Assembly: GCF_900108315.1 (NCBI RefSeq)
Contig: NZ_FNVB01000002.1
Span: forward strand, 1,669,879-1,733,878
From: Saccharopolyspora kobensis
GTDB taxonomy: Bacteria > Actinomycetota > Actinomycetes > Mycobacteriales > Pseudonocardiaceae
Length of the DNA stretch: 64,000 bases
Direction: 5' to 3'
This document shows positions 52,309-60,609 of this stretch, piece after piece. Position 1 is the first letter of the stretch. The number at the start of each line of letters is the position of its first letter. The position numbers and the translations under genes are program-made. Below the pieces are notes generated by a model that had not been told where the DNA came from, did not search any database, and saw only the letters and a program-made list of their open reading frames with translations.

Positions 52309-53310
52309 ATGACGGGATCGGAGCCGATTCGCCTGACCCAGTACGCGCACGGCGGCGGGTGCGCGTGCAAGATCCCGCCCGGTGAACTGGAAGCCGTGCT
52401 GGGCGGCCTGGCGACCGCCGTTGCCCGGCCCGGCGCGCGGCTGCTGGTCGGCATGGAAACCGGCGACGACGCTGCGGTCGTGCGCGCCGACGGTGGGCCC
52501 GGAATCGTGGCCACCACTGACTTCTTCACCCCGGTGGTCGATGATCCGCACGACTGGGGACGCATCGCGGCGGCCAACGCGTTGTCCGATGTGTACGCGA
52601 TGGGCGGCACCCCGATCGTCGCGGTGAACCTGCTCGGCTGGCCCCGCGAGGTCCTGCCGTTCGAGCTGGCCGCCGAGGTGCTGCGGGGCGGTGCCGAGGT
52701 CGCCGCCGCGGCCGGTTGCCACCTCGGCGGCGGGCACAGCATCGACGACCCCGAGCCCAAGTACGGCCTGGCGGTGACCGGTCTGGTCGACCCGGACCGC
52801 TTGCTGCGCAACGACACGGCCCGCCCCGGCCAGCCGCTCTCGTTGACCAAACCGCTGGGCATCGGCGTGCTCAACACGCGGCACAAGCGCACCGGGCAAC
52901 GCTTTCCGCAAGCGATCGAAGCGATGACGACGCTCAACCGGGAGGCGGCGTCCGCAGCGCTGCGGGCAGGCGCGGTGTGCGCCACCGACGTCACCGGGTT
53001 CGGACTGCTCGGCCACCTGTTCAAGATGATGCGCGCTTCGGGGACCTCCGCTGAGATCGACGTCGCCGCGGTGCCCTACCTCGACGGCGCGCGCGAGGCG
53101 GTGCGCGCCGGTTTCGTCAGCGGCGGGACGCGGCGGAACCTGGACTGGGTGCGTCCGCACCTGGACGCGGGGCAGGTGCCGGAGGAGGACCAGCTGCTGC
53201 TCGCCGACGCGCAGACCTCGGGCGGGCTGCTGGTGGTCGGCGAGATTCCCGGTGCGCCGGTGATCGGCCGGGTGCTGCCCGCCTCCGGTGCTGTGCTCGC
53301 GCTGCGCTGA
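52309..53310 (+). CDS. selD: selenide, water dikinase SelD
   Basis: A 333-residue selenophosphate synthase. The N-terminal active site GGGCACKIPP gives Cys18 and Lys21, equivalent to Cys17 and Lys20 of E. coli, and both codons for Cys are TGC, so it is not itself a selenoprotein. ATP-site residues are in METGDDAAVV, TTDFFTPVVDDP, AAANALSDVYAMGG and LGGGHSI. It makes selenophosphate for selenocysteine or 2-selenouridine. selA, selB, tRNA-Sec and the selenouridine synthase are not in the window. A terminator-like hairpin follows. Confidence 0.94.
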   Translation: MTGSEPIRLTQYAHGGGCACKIPPGELEAVLGGLATAVARPGARLLVGMETGDDAAVVRADGGPGIVATTDFFTPVVDDPHDWGRIAAANALSDVYAMGGTPIVAVNLLGWPREVLPFELAAEVLRGGAEVAAAAGCHLGGGHSIDDPEPKYGLAVTGLVDPDRLLRNDTARPGQPLSLTKPLGIGVLNTRHKRTGQRFPQAIEAMTTLNREAASAALRAGAVCATDVTGFGLLGHLFKMMRASGTSAEIDVAAVPYLDGAREAVRAGFVSGGTRRNLDWVRPHLDAGQVPEEDQLLLADAQTSGGLLVVGEIPGAPVIGRVLPASGAVLALR

Positions 53311-53341
53311 GCCGCTGCCCACATCGTGGGCACCGCAGCGG
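53311..53341 (+). terminator. hairpin after selD
   Basis: CCGCTG-CCCAC-ATC-GTGGG-CACCG-CAGCGG forms a two-part stem starting right after the selD stop. It would separate selD from the leader-peptide operon that follows. Confidence 0.65.
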
Positions 53342-53346
53342 TTTCG

Positions 53347-53376
53347 TTGACGTTGCGGCGTTTCCGGTTCTAGCGT
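53347..53376 (+). promoter_or_regulatory. promoter of the leader-peptide/monooxygenase operon
   Basis: TTGACG (53347-53352), an 18-base spacer and TAGCGT (53371-53376) give a start of transcription at or next to the ATG at 53384. The transcript is probably leaderless, as for the leader at 32321. Confidence 0.65.
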
Positions 53377-53383
53377 TCACGGC

Positions 53384-53464
53384 ATGGCGCATCCGGTGCA
53401 GCTGGTCACCAGGGACCACGTGGACCTCCTCCGGATCATCTCCGCCGCCTGTCCGCGGCGCTGA
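53384..53464 (+). CDS. 26-residue cysteine-containing leader peptide (copy 2)
   Basis: The peptide reads MAHPVQLVTRDHVDLLRIIS then AACPRR and stops. It has the same R-x-H-[VI]-D-L-L core and SAACPR end as the peptide at 32321, with one Cys (TGT) four residues from its end. It starts right at the predicted transcript start and lies 82 bases before the first monooxygenase. Leader peptides of this type precede sulfur-acquisition genes in actinomycetes; ribosome stalling at the Cys codon would signal cysteine shortage. Confidence 0.82.
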   Translation: MAHPVQLVTRDHVDLLRIISAACPRR

Positions 53465-53488
53465 CGGCGCGCACCTCATTCCTTCTTT

Positions 53489-53517
53489 CCACTGTGGACG
53501 AATGACGTCCGCGGTGG
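53489..53517 (+). promoter_or_regulatory. attenuator-type hairpin between leader peptide and operon
   Basis: Arms CCACTGTGGACG (53489-53500) and CGTCCGCGGTGG (53506-53517) pair over 12 positions with two G-U pairs. The left arm can alternatively pair with GTCCGCGG at 53451-53458, within the end of the leader frame. CGTCC of the right arm can pair with GGACG (53534-53538), next to the ribosome-binding site. Confidence 0.5.
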
Positions 53518-53546
53518 CCCACGCCCGCAGGAAGGACGACCTGCAG

Positions 53547-54707
53547 ATGGCACCACCCGAACTGCACCTCGCGGTAGCTCTCGACGGCGCCGGCTGGCAC
53601 CCGGCCGCCTGGCGGCGGCCGCAAGCCCGGCCCGCCGAGCTGTTCAGCGCCCGGTACTGGGTCGATCTCGCGCTGGAAGCCGAGCGCGGACTGCTGGACC
53701 TCATCACCTTCGAAGACGCCCTGGGACCGCAGTCCAGCCGCGACGACGGGCCCGACGACCGCACCGACCAGGTGCGCGGACGGCTCGACGCGAACCTGAT
53801 CGCCGCCCGCGTGGCGCCGCGGACCCGGCGCATCGGCCTCGTGCCCGGCGTCGTGGTCACCCACACCGAGCCGTTCCACATCTCCAAGGCCGTCGCCAGC
53901 CTCGACTACATCAGCACCGGACGAGCGGGGTGGCAGCCGAAGGTGTCCGGGCTGCGCAGCGAGGCAGCGCACTTCGGCCGCCGCGAAGTGCGCACCGCCG
54001 AGCTGCTCGACGAGGCCGCCGACCACGTCGAAGTGGTGCGCAGGCTGTGGGACAGCTGGGAGGACGACGCGGAGATCCGCGACGTGGCGACCGGCCGGTT
54101 CATCGACCGCGACAAGCTGCACTACATCGACTTCGCCGGGAAGTGGTTCGACGTCAAGGGGCCGTCCATCACTCCCCGACCACCGCAGGGACAGCCGCTG
54201 GTCACCGCGCTGGCCACCGACTCGGCCGGGCACCGCTTCGCCGCGCGTGCCGCCGACGTCGTGTTCACCACGCCCTACGACGTCGAGCAGGTGCGGCTCG
54301 TCGAATCCCGCATCCGCGCCGAACAGGCCGAAGCCGGCCGCGAGCAGGACCGGCTGCACGTCTTCGGCGACATCGTGGTGTTCCTCGGCGCCGACGCCAC
54401 CGAGCGGAAAGCGCGGCTGGACGAGCTCGACGGCGCGGAGCACACATCGGACGCCCCGGTCTTCACCGGCACCGCCGCCGAGCTCGCCGACCGGTTGCAG
54501 ACCTGGTCGGCGGCAGGGCTCACCGGCTTCCGGTTGCGGCCGGGCGCGATCCCGGAGGACCTGACCGCGATCACCCGCCAACTCGTGCCGGAGCTGCAGC
54601 GGCGCGGGCTCTTCCGCACCTCCTACGACACCGGTTCGCTGCGCGGGCGGCTGGGACTGCCCCGCCCCGCCAGCCGCTACGCCACGACATCCGGAGGACG
54701 TCCGTGA
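53547..54707 (+). CDS. LLM flavin monooxygenase, NtaA/SnaA/DszA type (first of operon)
   Basis: A 386-residue TIM-barrel FMNH2-dependent monooxygenase. MAPPELHLAVALDGAGWHPAAW is the usual N-terminal strand, STGRAGWQPKVSGL follows the family's SGGRxxWN region, and the C-terminus ends in the RGLFRTSYDTGSLRGRLGLP pattern of this group. The start at 53547 is preferred over ATG 53502, which sits in a hairpin loop and lacks a ribosome site; GGAAGG precedes 53547. It needs a flavin reductase, not present here. The cysteine leader upstream suggests oxidation of an organosulfur compound for sulfur supply. Confidence 0.88.
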   Translation: MAPPELHLAVALDGAGWHPAAWRRPQARPAELFSARYWVDLALEAERGLLDLITFEDALGPQSSRDDGPDDRTDQVRGRLDANLIAARVAPRTRRIGLVPGVVVTHTEPFHISKAVASLDYISTGRAGWQPKVSGLRSEAAHFGRREVRTAELLDEAADHVEVVRRLWDSWEDDAEIRDVATGRFIDRDKLHYIDFAGKWFDVKGPSITPRPPQGQPLVTALATDSAGHRFAARAADVVFTTPYDVEQVRLVESRIRAEQAEAGREQDRLHVFGDIVVFLGADATERKARLDELDGAEHTSDAPVFTGTAAELADRLQTWSAAGLTGFRLRPGAIPEDLTAITRQLVPELQRRGLFRTSYDTGSLRGRLGLPRPASRYATTSGGRP

Positions 54708-56071
54708 GCAAGCAGATCCACCTCGCCGCCCACTTCCCCGGGGTCAACAACACCACGGTGTGGAGCGATCCGCGATCGTTGAGCCAGATCGAGTTCTCCT
54801 CGTTCGAGCACCTCGCCCGCACCGCCGAGCGCGCCAAGTTCGACTTCCTGTTCCTGGCCGAGGGTTTGCGGCTGCGCGAGCAGGGCGGCGAGATCTACGA
54901 CCTGGACGTGGTGGGACGGCCGGACACCTTCACCGTGCTGGCCGGGCTCGCCGCGGTCACCGAGCACCTCGGGCTGGCGGGCACCATCAACTCGACGTTC
55001 AACGAGCCCTACGAGGTGGCGCGGCAGTTCGCCAGCCTCGACCACCTCTCCGGCGGCCGGGCCGCCTGGAACGTGGTGACCTCCTGGGACGCGTTCACCG
55101 GCGAGAACTTCCGGCGCGGCGGCTTCCTGCCCGAGGACCAGCGCTACGAGCGCGCCGAGCGGTTCCTGCGCACCGCGTGGGAGCTGTTCGACTCCTGGCG
55201 CGGTGACGAGATCGTCGCCGACAAGGAGGCCGGTGTCTTCCTCACCGATGCGCTGGCCGGCTCGTTCGCGCACCGGGACGCGCACTTCGACATCGCGGGC
55301 CGGTTCAACGTGCCGCGCAGCCCGCAGGGCAGACCGGTGATCTTCCAGGCCGGGGATTCCGACGCCGGGCGGGAGTTCGCCGCCTCCGCAGCCGACGCGA
55401 TCTTCACCGGGCACGGAACCCTCCAGGCGGGCAAGGACTTCTACGCCGACGTCAAGCGCAGGCTGCCGGGGCACGGCCGGTCGCGCGAGGAACTGCTGGT
55501 TTTCCCGGCGACGACGGTGGTCCTCGGCGACACCGACGCGGAAGCCCACGAGCGCGCGGCGCACATCCGCCAGCAGCAGGTCAGCGGGCAGACCGCGATC
55601 CGGTTCCTGGAGCAGCTCTGGAACCGCGACCTCAGCGCGCTGGATCCCGACGGCCCGCTGCCGGATTTCGACCCGGAGCCCGGCGAGAACACCATCGCCA
55701 AGGGGCGCGCCAGCGTGCGCAGGCACCGGGACCCGGTCGCCACGGCACGTCAGTGGCGCGAGCTGGCCGAGGCCAAGCAGCTGTCCATCCGCGAGCTGAT
55801 CATCGAGGTGACCGCCCGCCAGTCGTTCATCGGCACCGCATCGAGCGTGGCGGCGGAGATGAACAGGTTCGTGCAGGAGGACGCCTGCGACGGTTTCATC
55901 CTCGTCCCGCACCTCACCCCGGGCGGCCTCGACGAGTTCGCGGACGCGGTGGTGCCGCTGCTGCAGGAACGCGGCGCGTACCGCACGGAATACCCGGGCG
56001 GGACGTTGCGCGACAACCTCGGTCTCCCACCGCTGCGGAATCCGCGGCGCAGCAGCAGGAACGCCTCATGA
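54704..56071 (+). CDS. LLM flavin monooxygenase, NtaA/SnaA/DszA type (second of operon)
   Basis: A 455-residue enzyme, full length for the family. N-terminal QIHLAAHFPGVNNTTVWSDP, LFLAEGLRLREQGGEIYDLD, then LSGGRAAWNVVTSWDAFTGE and SPQGRPVIFQAGDSDAGRE (flavin phosphate region). C-terminal RTEYPGGTLRDNLGLPP. The GTG start shares bases with the preceding stop (GTGA) and has GGAGG, so it is translationally coupled. It could oxidise a sulfone, sulfonate or aminopolycarboxylate; context favours a sulfur compound. Confidence 0.92.
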   Translation: MSKQIHLAAHFPGVNNTTVWSDPRSLSQIEFSSFEHLARTAERAKFDFLFLAEGLRLREQGGEIYDLDVVGRPDTFTVLAGLAAVTEHLGLAGTINSTFNEPYEVARQFASLDHLSGGRAAWNVVTSWDAFTGENFRRGGFLPEDQRYERAERFLRTAWELFDSWRGDEIVADKEAGVFLTDALAGSFAHRDAHFDIAGRFNVPRSPQGRPVIFQAGDSDAGREFAASAADAIFTGHGTLQAGKDFYADVKRRLPGHGRSREELLVFPATTVVLGDTDAEAHERAAHIRQQQVSGQTAIRFLEQLWNRDLSALDPDGPLPDFDPEPGENTIAKGRASVRRHRDPVATARQWRELAEAKQLSIRELIIEVTARQSFIGTASSVAAEMNRFVQEDACDGFILVPHLTPGGLDEFADAVVPLLQERGAYRTEYPGGTLRDNLGLPPLRNPRRSSRNAS

Positions 56072-56096
56072 GCCGGTCCGATCGGAGGTCGCACTG

Positions 56097-57221
56097 ATGC
56101 CCGTCCCGCTCTCGATCCTCGACCTCGCACCGATCTCCTCCGGGAGCGGCGCCGCGGACGCACTGCACAACACCATCGATCTCGCCCGCCGCGCCGAGCA
56201 GCTCGGCTACCAGCGCTACTGGGTCGCCGAGCACCACCTCACGCCGGGCGTGGCCTCCTCGGCACCAGCGGTGCTGATCGCGCTGATCGCCGGAGCGACC
56301 GGCCGGATCCGGGTCGGCTCGGCGGCGGTGCTGCTGGGCCAGCACTCGCCGCTGGTGGTGGCCGAGCAGTTCGGCACCATCGCCCAGCTGCACCCGGACC
56401 GGGTGGATCTCGGCCTCGGCCGGTCCGCACCGAACCGCTCGGGGGACCTGGCGCGCCGCTTCGCCGAAGGCACCGACGCGCCCTCGCAGGTCGTGGACGG
56501 GCTGCTGATCCCGTCGAAGCCGAAGGGCCTGGCCAAGTCCGAGCGGCTGCTGTCGCGCATCGCCGAGCAGCAGCGGCTGGTCGGCAGCCCGGCGGAGGCG
56601 CTGGACTACCGGACGCAGGTCGGCCAGATCCTGCAGTACCTCACCGGTGGTTTCCGCGACAGCGCGGGCGAACCGCTGCACGCCAATCCAGCGGAAGGCG
56701 CGGACCTGGACGTGTGGGTCCTGGGTTCCAGCGCCGGCGAGAGCTCGGCGACCGCCGGTGCGCTGGGACTGCCGTTCGCGGCGAACTACCACGTCAGCCC
56801 GTCGACGGTGCTGGAATCGGTGGCGGCGTACCGACGCGACTTCATCGCGTCGACCAGGCTGAAGCGGCCGTACGTGGTGGTCTCGGCGGACGTGGTGGTC
56901 GCCGACTCCGGGGAGGCCGCCCGCGAACTGGCCGCTCCCTACGCGCCGTGGGTGCACAGCATCCGCGCCGGGGCGGGCGCGATCCCGTTCCCCAGCCCGG
57001 CGGAAGCCGCCGCGTTCCAGTGGAGCGACCAGCAGCGGGAACTGGTCGCCGACCGGGTGGACACGCAGTTCGTGGGCACTCCGGACGTCGTCGTGCGCGG
57101 CCTGACGACCCTGCGCGAGGCCACCGGCGCGGACGAGCTCGTGATCACCACGATCACCCACGACCACACCGATCGCGTGCGCTCCTACGAGCTGCTGGCC
57201 AAGGCGTGGCAGGCCGCCTAG
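56097..57221 (+). CDS. LLM oxidoreductase, luciferase group-1 type (third of operon)
   Basis: A 374-residue luciferase-like protein of the small group-1 family. Hallmarks: [13 protein letters not shown] at the start, [42 protein letters not shown], and the late [10 protein letters not shown]. It starts 26 bases after the second monooxygenase with GGAGG upstream, so is part of the same operon. Usually 330-350 residues; an insertion around 120-170 makes it longer here. The substrate is unknown; the group often accompanies sulfonate or alkane-type monooxygenases. Convergent SDR overlaps by 4 bases. Confidence 0.9.
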   Translation: MPVPLSILDLAPISSGSGAADALHNTIDLARRAEQLGYQRYWVAEHHLTPGVASSAPAVLIALIAGATGRIRVGSAAVLLGQHSPLVVAEQFGTIAQLHPDRVDLGLGRSAPNRSGDLARRFAEGTDAPSQVVDGLLIPSKPKGLAKSERLLSRIAEQQRLVGSPAEALDYRTQVGQILQYLTGGFRDSAGEPLHANPAEGADLDVWVLGSSAGESSATAGALGLPFAANYHVSPSTVLESVAAYRRDFIASTRLKRPYVVVSADVVVADSGEAARELAAPYAPWVHSIRAGAGAIPFPSPAEAAAFQWSDQQRELVADRVDTQFVGTPDVVVRGLTTLREATGADELVITTITHDHTDRVRSYELLAKAWQAA

Positions 57222-57961
57222 CCGCGACCGATGAACGGCATCGCGGTCGCCGTGATGGTCAGGAACTGGACGTTCGCCGACAGCGGTAGCCCGGCCATGT
57301 AGAGCACCGCTTCGGCGACGTGCCGGACGTCGAAGGTCGGCTCCGGGCGGATCGTGCCGTCCGCCTGGGCCGCACCGGTGGCGATCCCGGAGGTCATCTC
57401 GGTGGCGGCGTTGCCGATGTCGATCTGGCCGCAGGCGATGTCGTACGCGCGGCCGTCCAGCGAGATCGACTTGGTCAGCCCGGTGATCGCGTGCTTGGTC
57501 GCGGTGTAGGCGACGCTGCGCGGCCGCGGGCTGTGCGCGGAGATCGAACCGTTGTTGATGATCCGCCCGCCGCGCGGCTGCTGCTCCTGCATGATGCGGA
57601 AGGCGTGCTGGGCGCAGAGGAACGACCCGGTCAGGTTGACCTGCACGACGTCCTGCCAGTCGGCGCTGGAGAGCTCACCGACGGACCCGGCGGCACCGAA
57701 GGTACCCGCGTTGTTGACCAGCAGGTCCACCCGGCCCCACTCGTCGCGCACGCCGTCGAACAGCGCGGCGACCGAGTCGGGATCACTCACGTCGGTGGGC
57801 ACTGCCAAGGCCGCTGCGGAGCCCTGCGCGGTCTCCTGCAGCGGTTCGAGGCGCCGTCCGGCCAGTGCCACCCGGTACCCGGCGTCGAGCAGCGCCCGCG
57901 CGATCTCCCGGCCCACGCCGGAGCCCGCGCCGGTCACCACCGCTACTCGCATCTCGCTCAT
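57218..57961 (-). CDS. short-chain dehydrogenase/reductase
   Basis: A 247-residue classical SDR. Cofactor motif [12 protein letters not shown] near 11-22, NNAGTFG near 88-94, catalytic Ser in [10 protein letters not shown] and Tyr/Lys in [11 protein letters not shown]. Full length. It is convergent with the LLM operon (4-base overlap). No neighbour hints at the substrate; general alcohol or ketone redox. Confidence 0.9.
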   Translation of the reverse strand: MSEMRVAVVTGAGSGVGREIARALLDAGYRVALAGRRLEPLQETAQGSAAALAVPTDVSDPDSVAALFDGVRDEWGRVDLLVNNAGTFGAAGSVGELSSADWQDVVQVNLTGSFLCAQHAFRIMQEQQPRGGRIINNGSISAHSPRPRSVAYTATKHAITGLTKSISLDGRAYDIACGQIDIGNAATEMTSGIATGAAQADGTIRPEPTFDVRHVAEAVLYMAGLPLSANVQFLTITATAMPFIGRG

Positions 57962-57981
57962 CTGCCCTCCCGGTCGTGGAT

Positions 57982-58021
57982 GTCGGCGGCCCGCTCATTG
58001 ATACCCGAGCGGGCCGCCGAC
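57982..58021 (-). terminator. perfect 15-bp hairpin after the M14 peptidase gene
   Basis: Arms GTCGGCGGCCCGCTC (57982-57996) and GAGCGGGCCGCCGAC (58007-58021) with a 10-base loop, immediately downstream of the carboxypeptidase stop at 58029 on the minus strand. Confidence 0.87.
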
Positions 58022-58028
58022 CCACCGG

Positions 58029-59312
58029 TCAGGCCCCGGCTTCGCGCAGCAGGATGTCGACTGCCGCGTCGTTGCGCTGGGTCTCCCGCTCGATCACCTC
58101 GTCGGGCGGGTAGAAGCCGTCGATGCCGCCGCTGGAGGGGTACATCTCGAAGGTGAAGGACAGGATCTTGTGCTTGCCCCACATCCAGTCGTTGACGCTG
58201 CCGTCGGTGACGTAGAGGTCGCTGGACTGCTGCGGGGTGTAGCCGTTGGTCCGGGCCATCTCGGTGCCGACCCGGGCGAACCGGTCGTACTCCTCCCTGG
58301 TCATGCCCTCGGCCACGTCGGCGTAGGTGTAGCCGTAGGGCCACAGGACGAGTTCCGAGAAGGTGTGGAAGTCGATGTGCGCCTTGATCTGCTGCGCACC
58401 GTCGACCACGCGCGAGTCGACGAACCGAGCCAGCGCGCTGGGCTCCGGCGCCGAGAACGGCGCGGTGCCGCGGTAGGTCTCGGAAGCCGGGTTGCCGCTG
58501 GAACCGCCGCAGCAGCCCCACTGGTAGTCCCAGTTGCGGTTGGTGTCGGTACCGCTGCCCTGCCGGTTCTTCCGCCAGCCCTGGTACTGACCGGATGCGA
58601 CGTCGTAGATCGAGCCGTCCGGGTTGGAGACCGGCACGATCCAGATCTCGCGGCTGTCGACGACCTCCTTGATGGCCGGGTCGGTCGCGTAGCCGTCGGT
58701 GAACCGGTTGATGATGCGCAGGCACATCTCGGTGGTCAGGTGCTCCCGCGCGTGCTGGTTGCAGCTGAACAGCACCTCCGGCTCGGCCTCGTCCGCCGCG
58801 ACGTTCCCGCTGATCTTCAACATCGGGATGTCGCGTCCTTCGAAGGACTTGCCGACGCTGGACTTCGCGGCGATGTCACCGTGATCGGCGACGGCCTGGT
58901 CGAGGACCTGGTTGACCTCGTCGAAGTCGTGGTACCCCTGGTCATCCGGCGGGAAGGCGGTCCTGCCCGGACCTGCCTCCCGGTCGAGGTTGAGCTTCTG
59001 GAGAGCGCTGACGACGTCCTGCTGCGCCTGCAGCGCGAACCCGCCGGCGCGCAGCCGCTCGGCCTGCTCCGGGGTGGCCTCGACGGTCGCCGTGTTCCCG
59101 GTGACGGACAGGACCTGCGCGCCACTGCTGTTGATCTCGGTCCTGCTGCGGCTGTCGGTGTCCGGCACGGTGTAGACCGCGGTACCACCCGCATCCGCCA
59201 CCGGAGCAGCCACCGGATCATCGGTCGCGGCCGAAACACCGGCTTGGGCGACGGGCAGCAGGAGAAAAGCAGCGGCCGCAATCGTCACTGCGGTGCGCCG
59301 TGAACTGAACAT
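58029..59312 (-). CDS. secreted M14 zinc carboxypeptidase
   Basis: A 427-residue exported metallopeptidase. Signal peptide at 1-28 (RRTAVTIAAAAFLLLPVAQA). The prosegment extends to about 125. The catalytic domain has zinc ligands His187 and Glu190 in NQHAREHLT, His316 in AHIDFHTFSE, and the general-base Glu389 in FTFEMYPSSGG. It resembles the Streptomyces carboxypeptidase T family. It likely trims C-terminal residues from extracellular peptides for nutrition. CGGAG precedes the ATG; a strong terminator follows the stop. Confidence 0.93.
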   Translation of the reverse strand: MFSSRRTAVTIAAAAFLLLPVAQAGVSAATDDPVAAPVADAGGTAVYTVPDTDSRSRTEINSSGAQVLSVTGNTATVEATPEQAERLRAGGFALQAQQDVVSALQKLNLDREAGPGRTAFPPDDQGYHDFDEVNQVLDQAVADHGDIAAKSSVGKSFEGRDIPMLKISGNVAADEAEPEVLFSCNQHAREHLTTEMCLRIINRFTDGYATDPAIKEVVDSREIWIVPVSNPDGSIYDVASGQYQGWRKNRQGSGTDTNRNWDYQWGCCGGSSGNPASETYRGTAPFSAPEPSALARFVDSRVVDGAQQIKAHIDFHTFSELVLWPYGYTYADVAEGMTREEYDRFARVGTEMARTNGYTPQQSSDLYVTDGSVNDWMWGKHKILSFTFEMYPSSGGIDGFYPPDEVIERETQRNDAAVDILLREAGA

Positions 59313-59846
59313 CGGAACTCCGATCGATCAGCGGTCGTGGGGATTCCGAATCTGGCGGACGACCACACCGGCCGCCACCAGCGAAAGTGGCATTTCGGCT
59401 GGCGCTGGTTCCCAGTTGGCCGAGGTAAAACGGGAACGATCCGTGGTTCGCCCGGGCGTCACGGTGTTCGGGTTTCTTGAAGCGGGGTCGCGGGGTTCGT
59501 GGTCGCTGGGGGGTTGTGGTTCGCCTGGGCGGTGCCTCGCTGGTTTGTGCCGTATTGCTGGCGGTTGGGCTTTGCTTGTTGTGTGGCGGTTTCAACTTCC
59601 GCCCCCGACTACCAACCGGCCGGGGCTAGCCGTCGCCGAAGCGGCCCACCTAGTCCTATTAGGACATTCAGAGGATTCACGTTTCACCCCGAGCGAAGGC
59701 CAACGACACGCCGAGCACTCACCCATATAGTTTGAGAGATTGCGTTGCGGTGTAAGGGGTTTCGTGTTCGGTGGGTGTTGCGATCACCTGATTGTGGGAC
59801 GGTTATTCGCTCGAAACCACGTTCGATCCTTGGGAGAATTTGATGC
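59313..59846. other. 534-base region without a gene
   Basis: Strongly T/G-skewed on the plus strand (about 59450-59600), unlike any neighbour, with A+T-rich patches near 59655 and 59730. A perfect inverted repeat GTCCTA-T-TAGGAC is at 59653-59665. No protein frame with the local codon bias and no RNA gene seen. It ends at the start of the DUF222 relic and is probably flanking sequence of that repeat-type gene. Confidence 0.5.
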
Positions 59847-60389
59847 ATGACACCGCTGATGGCTTCCCAGGACGCGACGCCCGCCGCTGGCGCGGGTGTG
59901 GTCGTGTCCGCCTTGCCCGCGTGGGATGTGCCCGCGCCGGGTGGGGTGTGGCCGTCTGCGGTGCACTCCCTTTCCGATGAGGAACTCACCTCCCGGATCG
60001 GGGAGGTGGAACAGCAGATCCGCCAGGCCCGCATGCAGCAGCTCCGGCTGATCGCCGAAGCCCACCGCCGCCGCCTGCACACCGCCTGTGGCGCACGCTC
60101 GACGCAGGTGTGGTTGAAGACCCTGCCCAACGAAGAAAGGGAGTCCACCGATGACGAACCAGCCCACCACCCAGACTCAAACCATCCGCACCTTCGCTCA
60201 CCACCTGCCGGTGACAGACCAACCCACCACTCAACCTGCAGCGGTCCCGGCCACCCGCACTCCGCGATACGCCGTCCGCAAACAGAGGTCGTTCCGTACC
60301 GGGTCATCCCCGTGACATCAAGCCAAACGGGGCTGCGGCCCGGATGCGGGCCTGCCGACCCCGAAGAGGCGGCCACCAGGCCGGGCTGA
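59847..60389 (+). pseudogene. truncated DUF222 (13E12-type) HNH endonuclease remnant
   Basis: The first ~90 residues match the start of actinobacterial DUF222/HNH proteins: LSDEELTSRIGEVEQQIRQA, QQLRLIAEAHRRRLHTACGA, RSTQVWLKTL. After that the frame is unrelated Pro/His/Ser-rich sequence, and the DUF222 body and C-terminal HNH nuclease are missing. The break is near 60125. GGGAGAA precedes the ATG. Intact relatives are several hundred residues and occur in many copies per genome, so this is most likely a decayed copy with an internal and 3' deletion. Confidence 0.65.
60151..60315 (+). CDS. possible 54-residue Gln/Thr-rich small protein
   Basis: It starts MTNQPTTQTQTIRTFAHHLP and ends in a basic stretch RKQRSFRTGSSP. 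AAGGGAG lies 7 bases upstream, a very good ribosome site. It sits in another frame, inside the decayed 3' part of the DUF222 remnant. Third-position GC is lower than in surrounding genes. It could be a real small gene exposed by the deletion or a chance frame. Confidence 0.3.
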   Translation: MTNQPTTQTQTIRTFAHHLPVTDQPTTQPAAVPATRTPRYAVRKQRSFRTGSSP

Positions 60390-60506
60390 CATCCGGACCA
60401 CAGCTCCGACGATCACCCGAACCACGGGTATGAGCACCACAACGCGACAACATCAGAAACGCGCACCTTGAAAACACAAGAGCGGAAATCAAAGGCGCCC
60501 CCAAGA

Positions 60507-60549
60507 TCCGTGGGCTCCCTGATGATCCACCTGTCAGGGAGCCCACGGA
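60507..60549. terminator. perfect 16-bp hairpin
   Basis: Arms TCCGTGGGCTCCCTGA (60507-60522) and its complement (60534-60549) with an 11-base loop. It lies downstream of the dipeptidase stop on the minus strand (60610) and of the DUF222 relic on the plus strand, and can serve both. Confidence 0.8.
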
Positions 60550-60609
60550 CAAGAAGCGTGATGCGAACAGGGCCCGGGCGAACGCAGAAGCTCGGCCGAA
60601 CCCGCTGGA

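Noticed and set aside
52309-53310. Possible in-frame UGA (selenocysteine) in selD
   Set aside because: The active-site codons are TGC for both cysteines and the frame has no internal TGA.
53502-53546. ATG 53502 as the start of the first LLM monooxygenase
   Set aside because: It lies in the loop of the attenuator hairpin, lacks a ribosome site and adds residues not typical of the family; 53547 has GGAAGG.
59293-59735. Plus-strand frames in the region before the DUF222 relic
   Set aside because: Composition is T/G-skewed with no local codon bias, no ribosome site and no recognisable domain.
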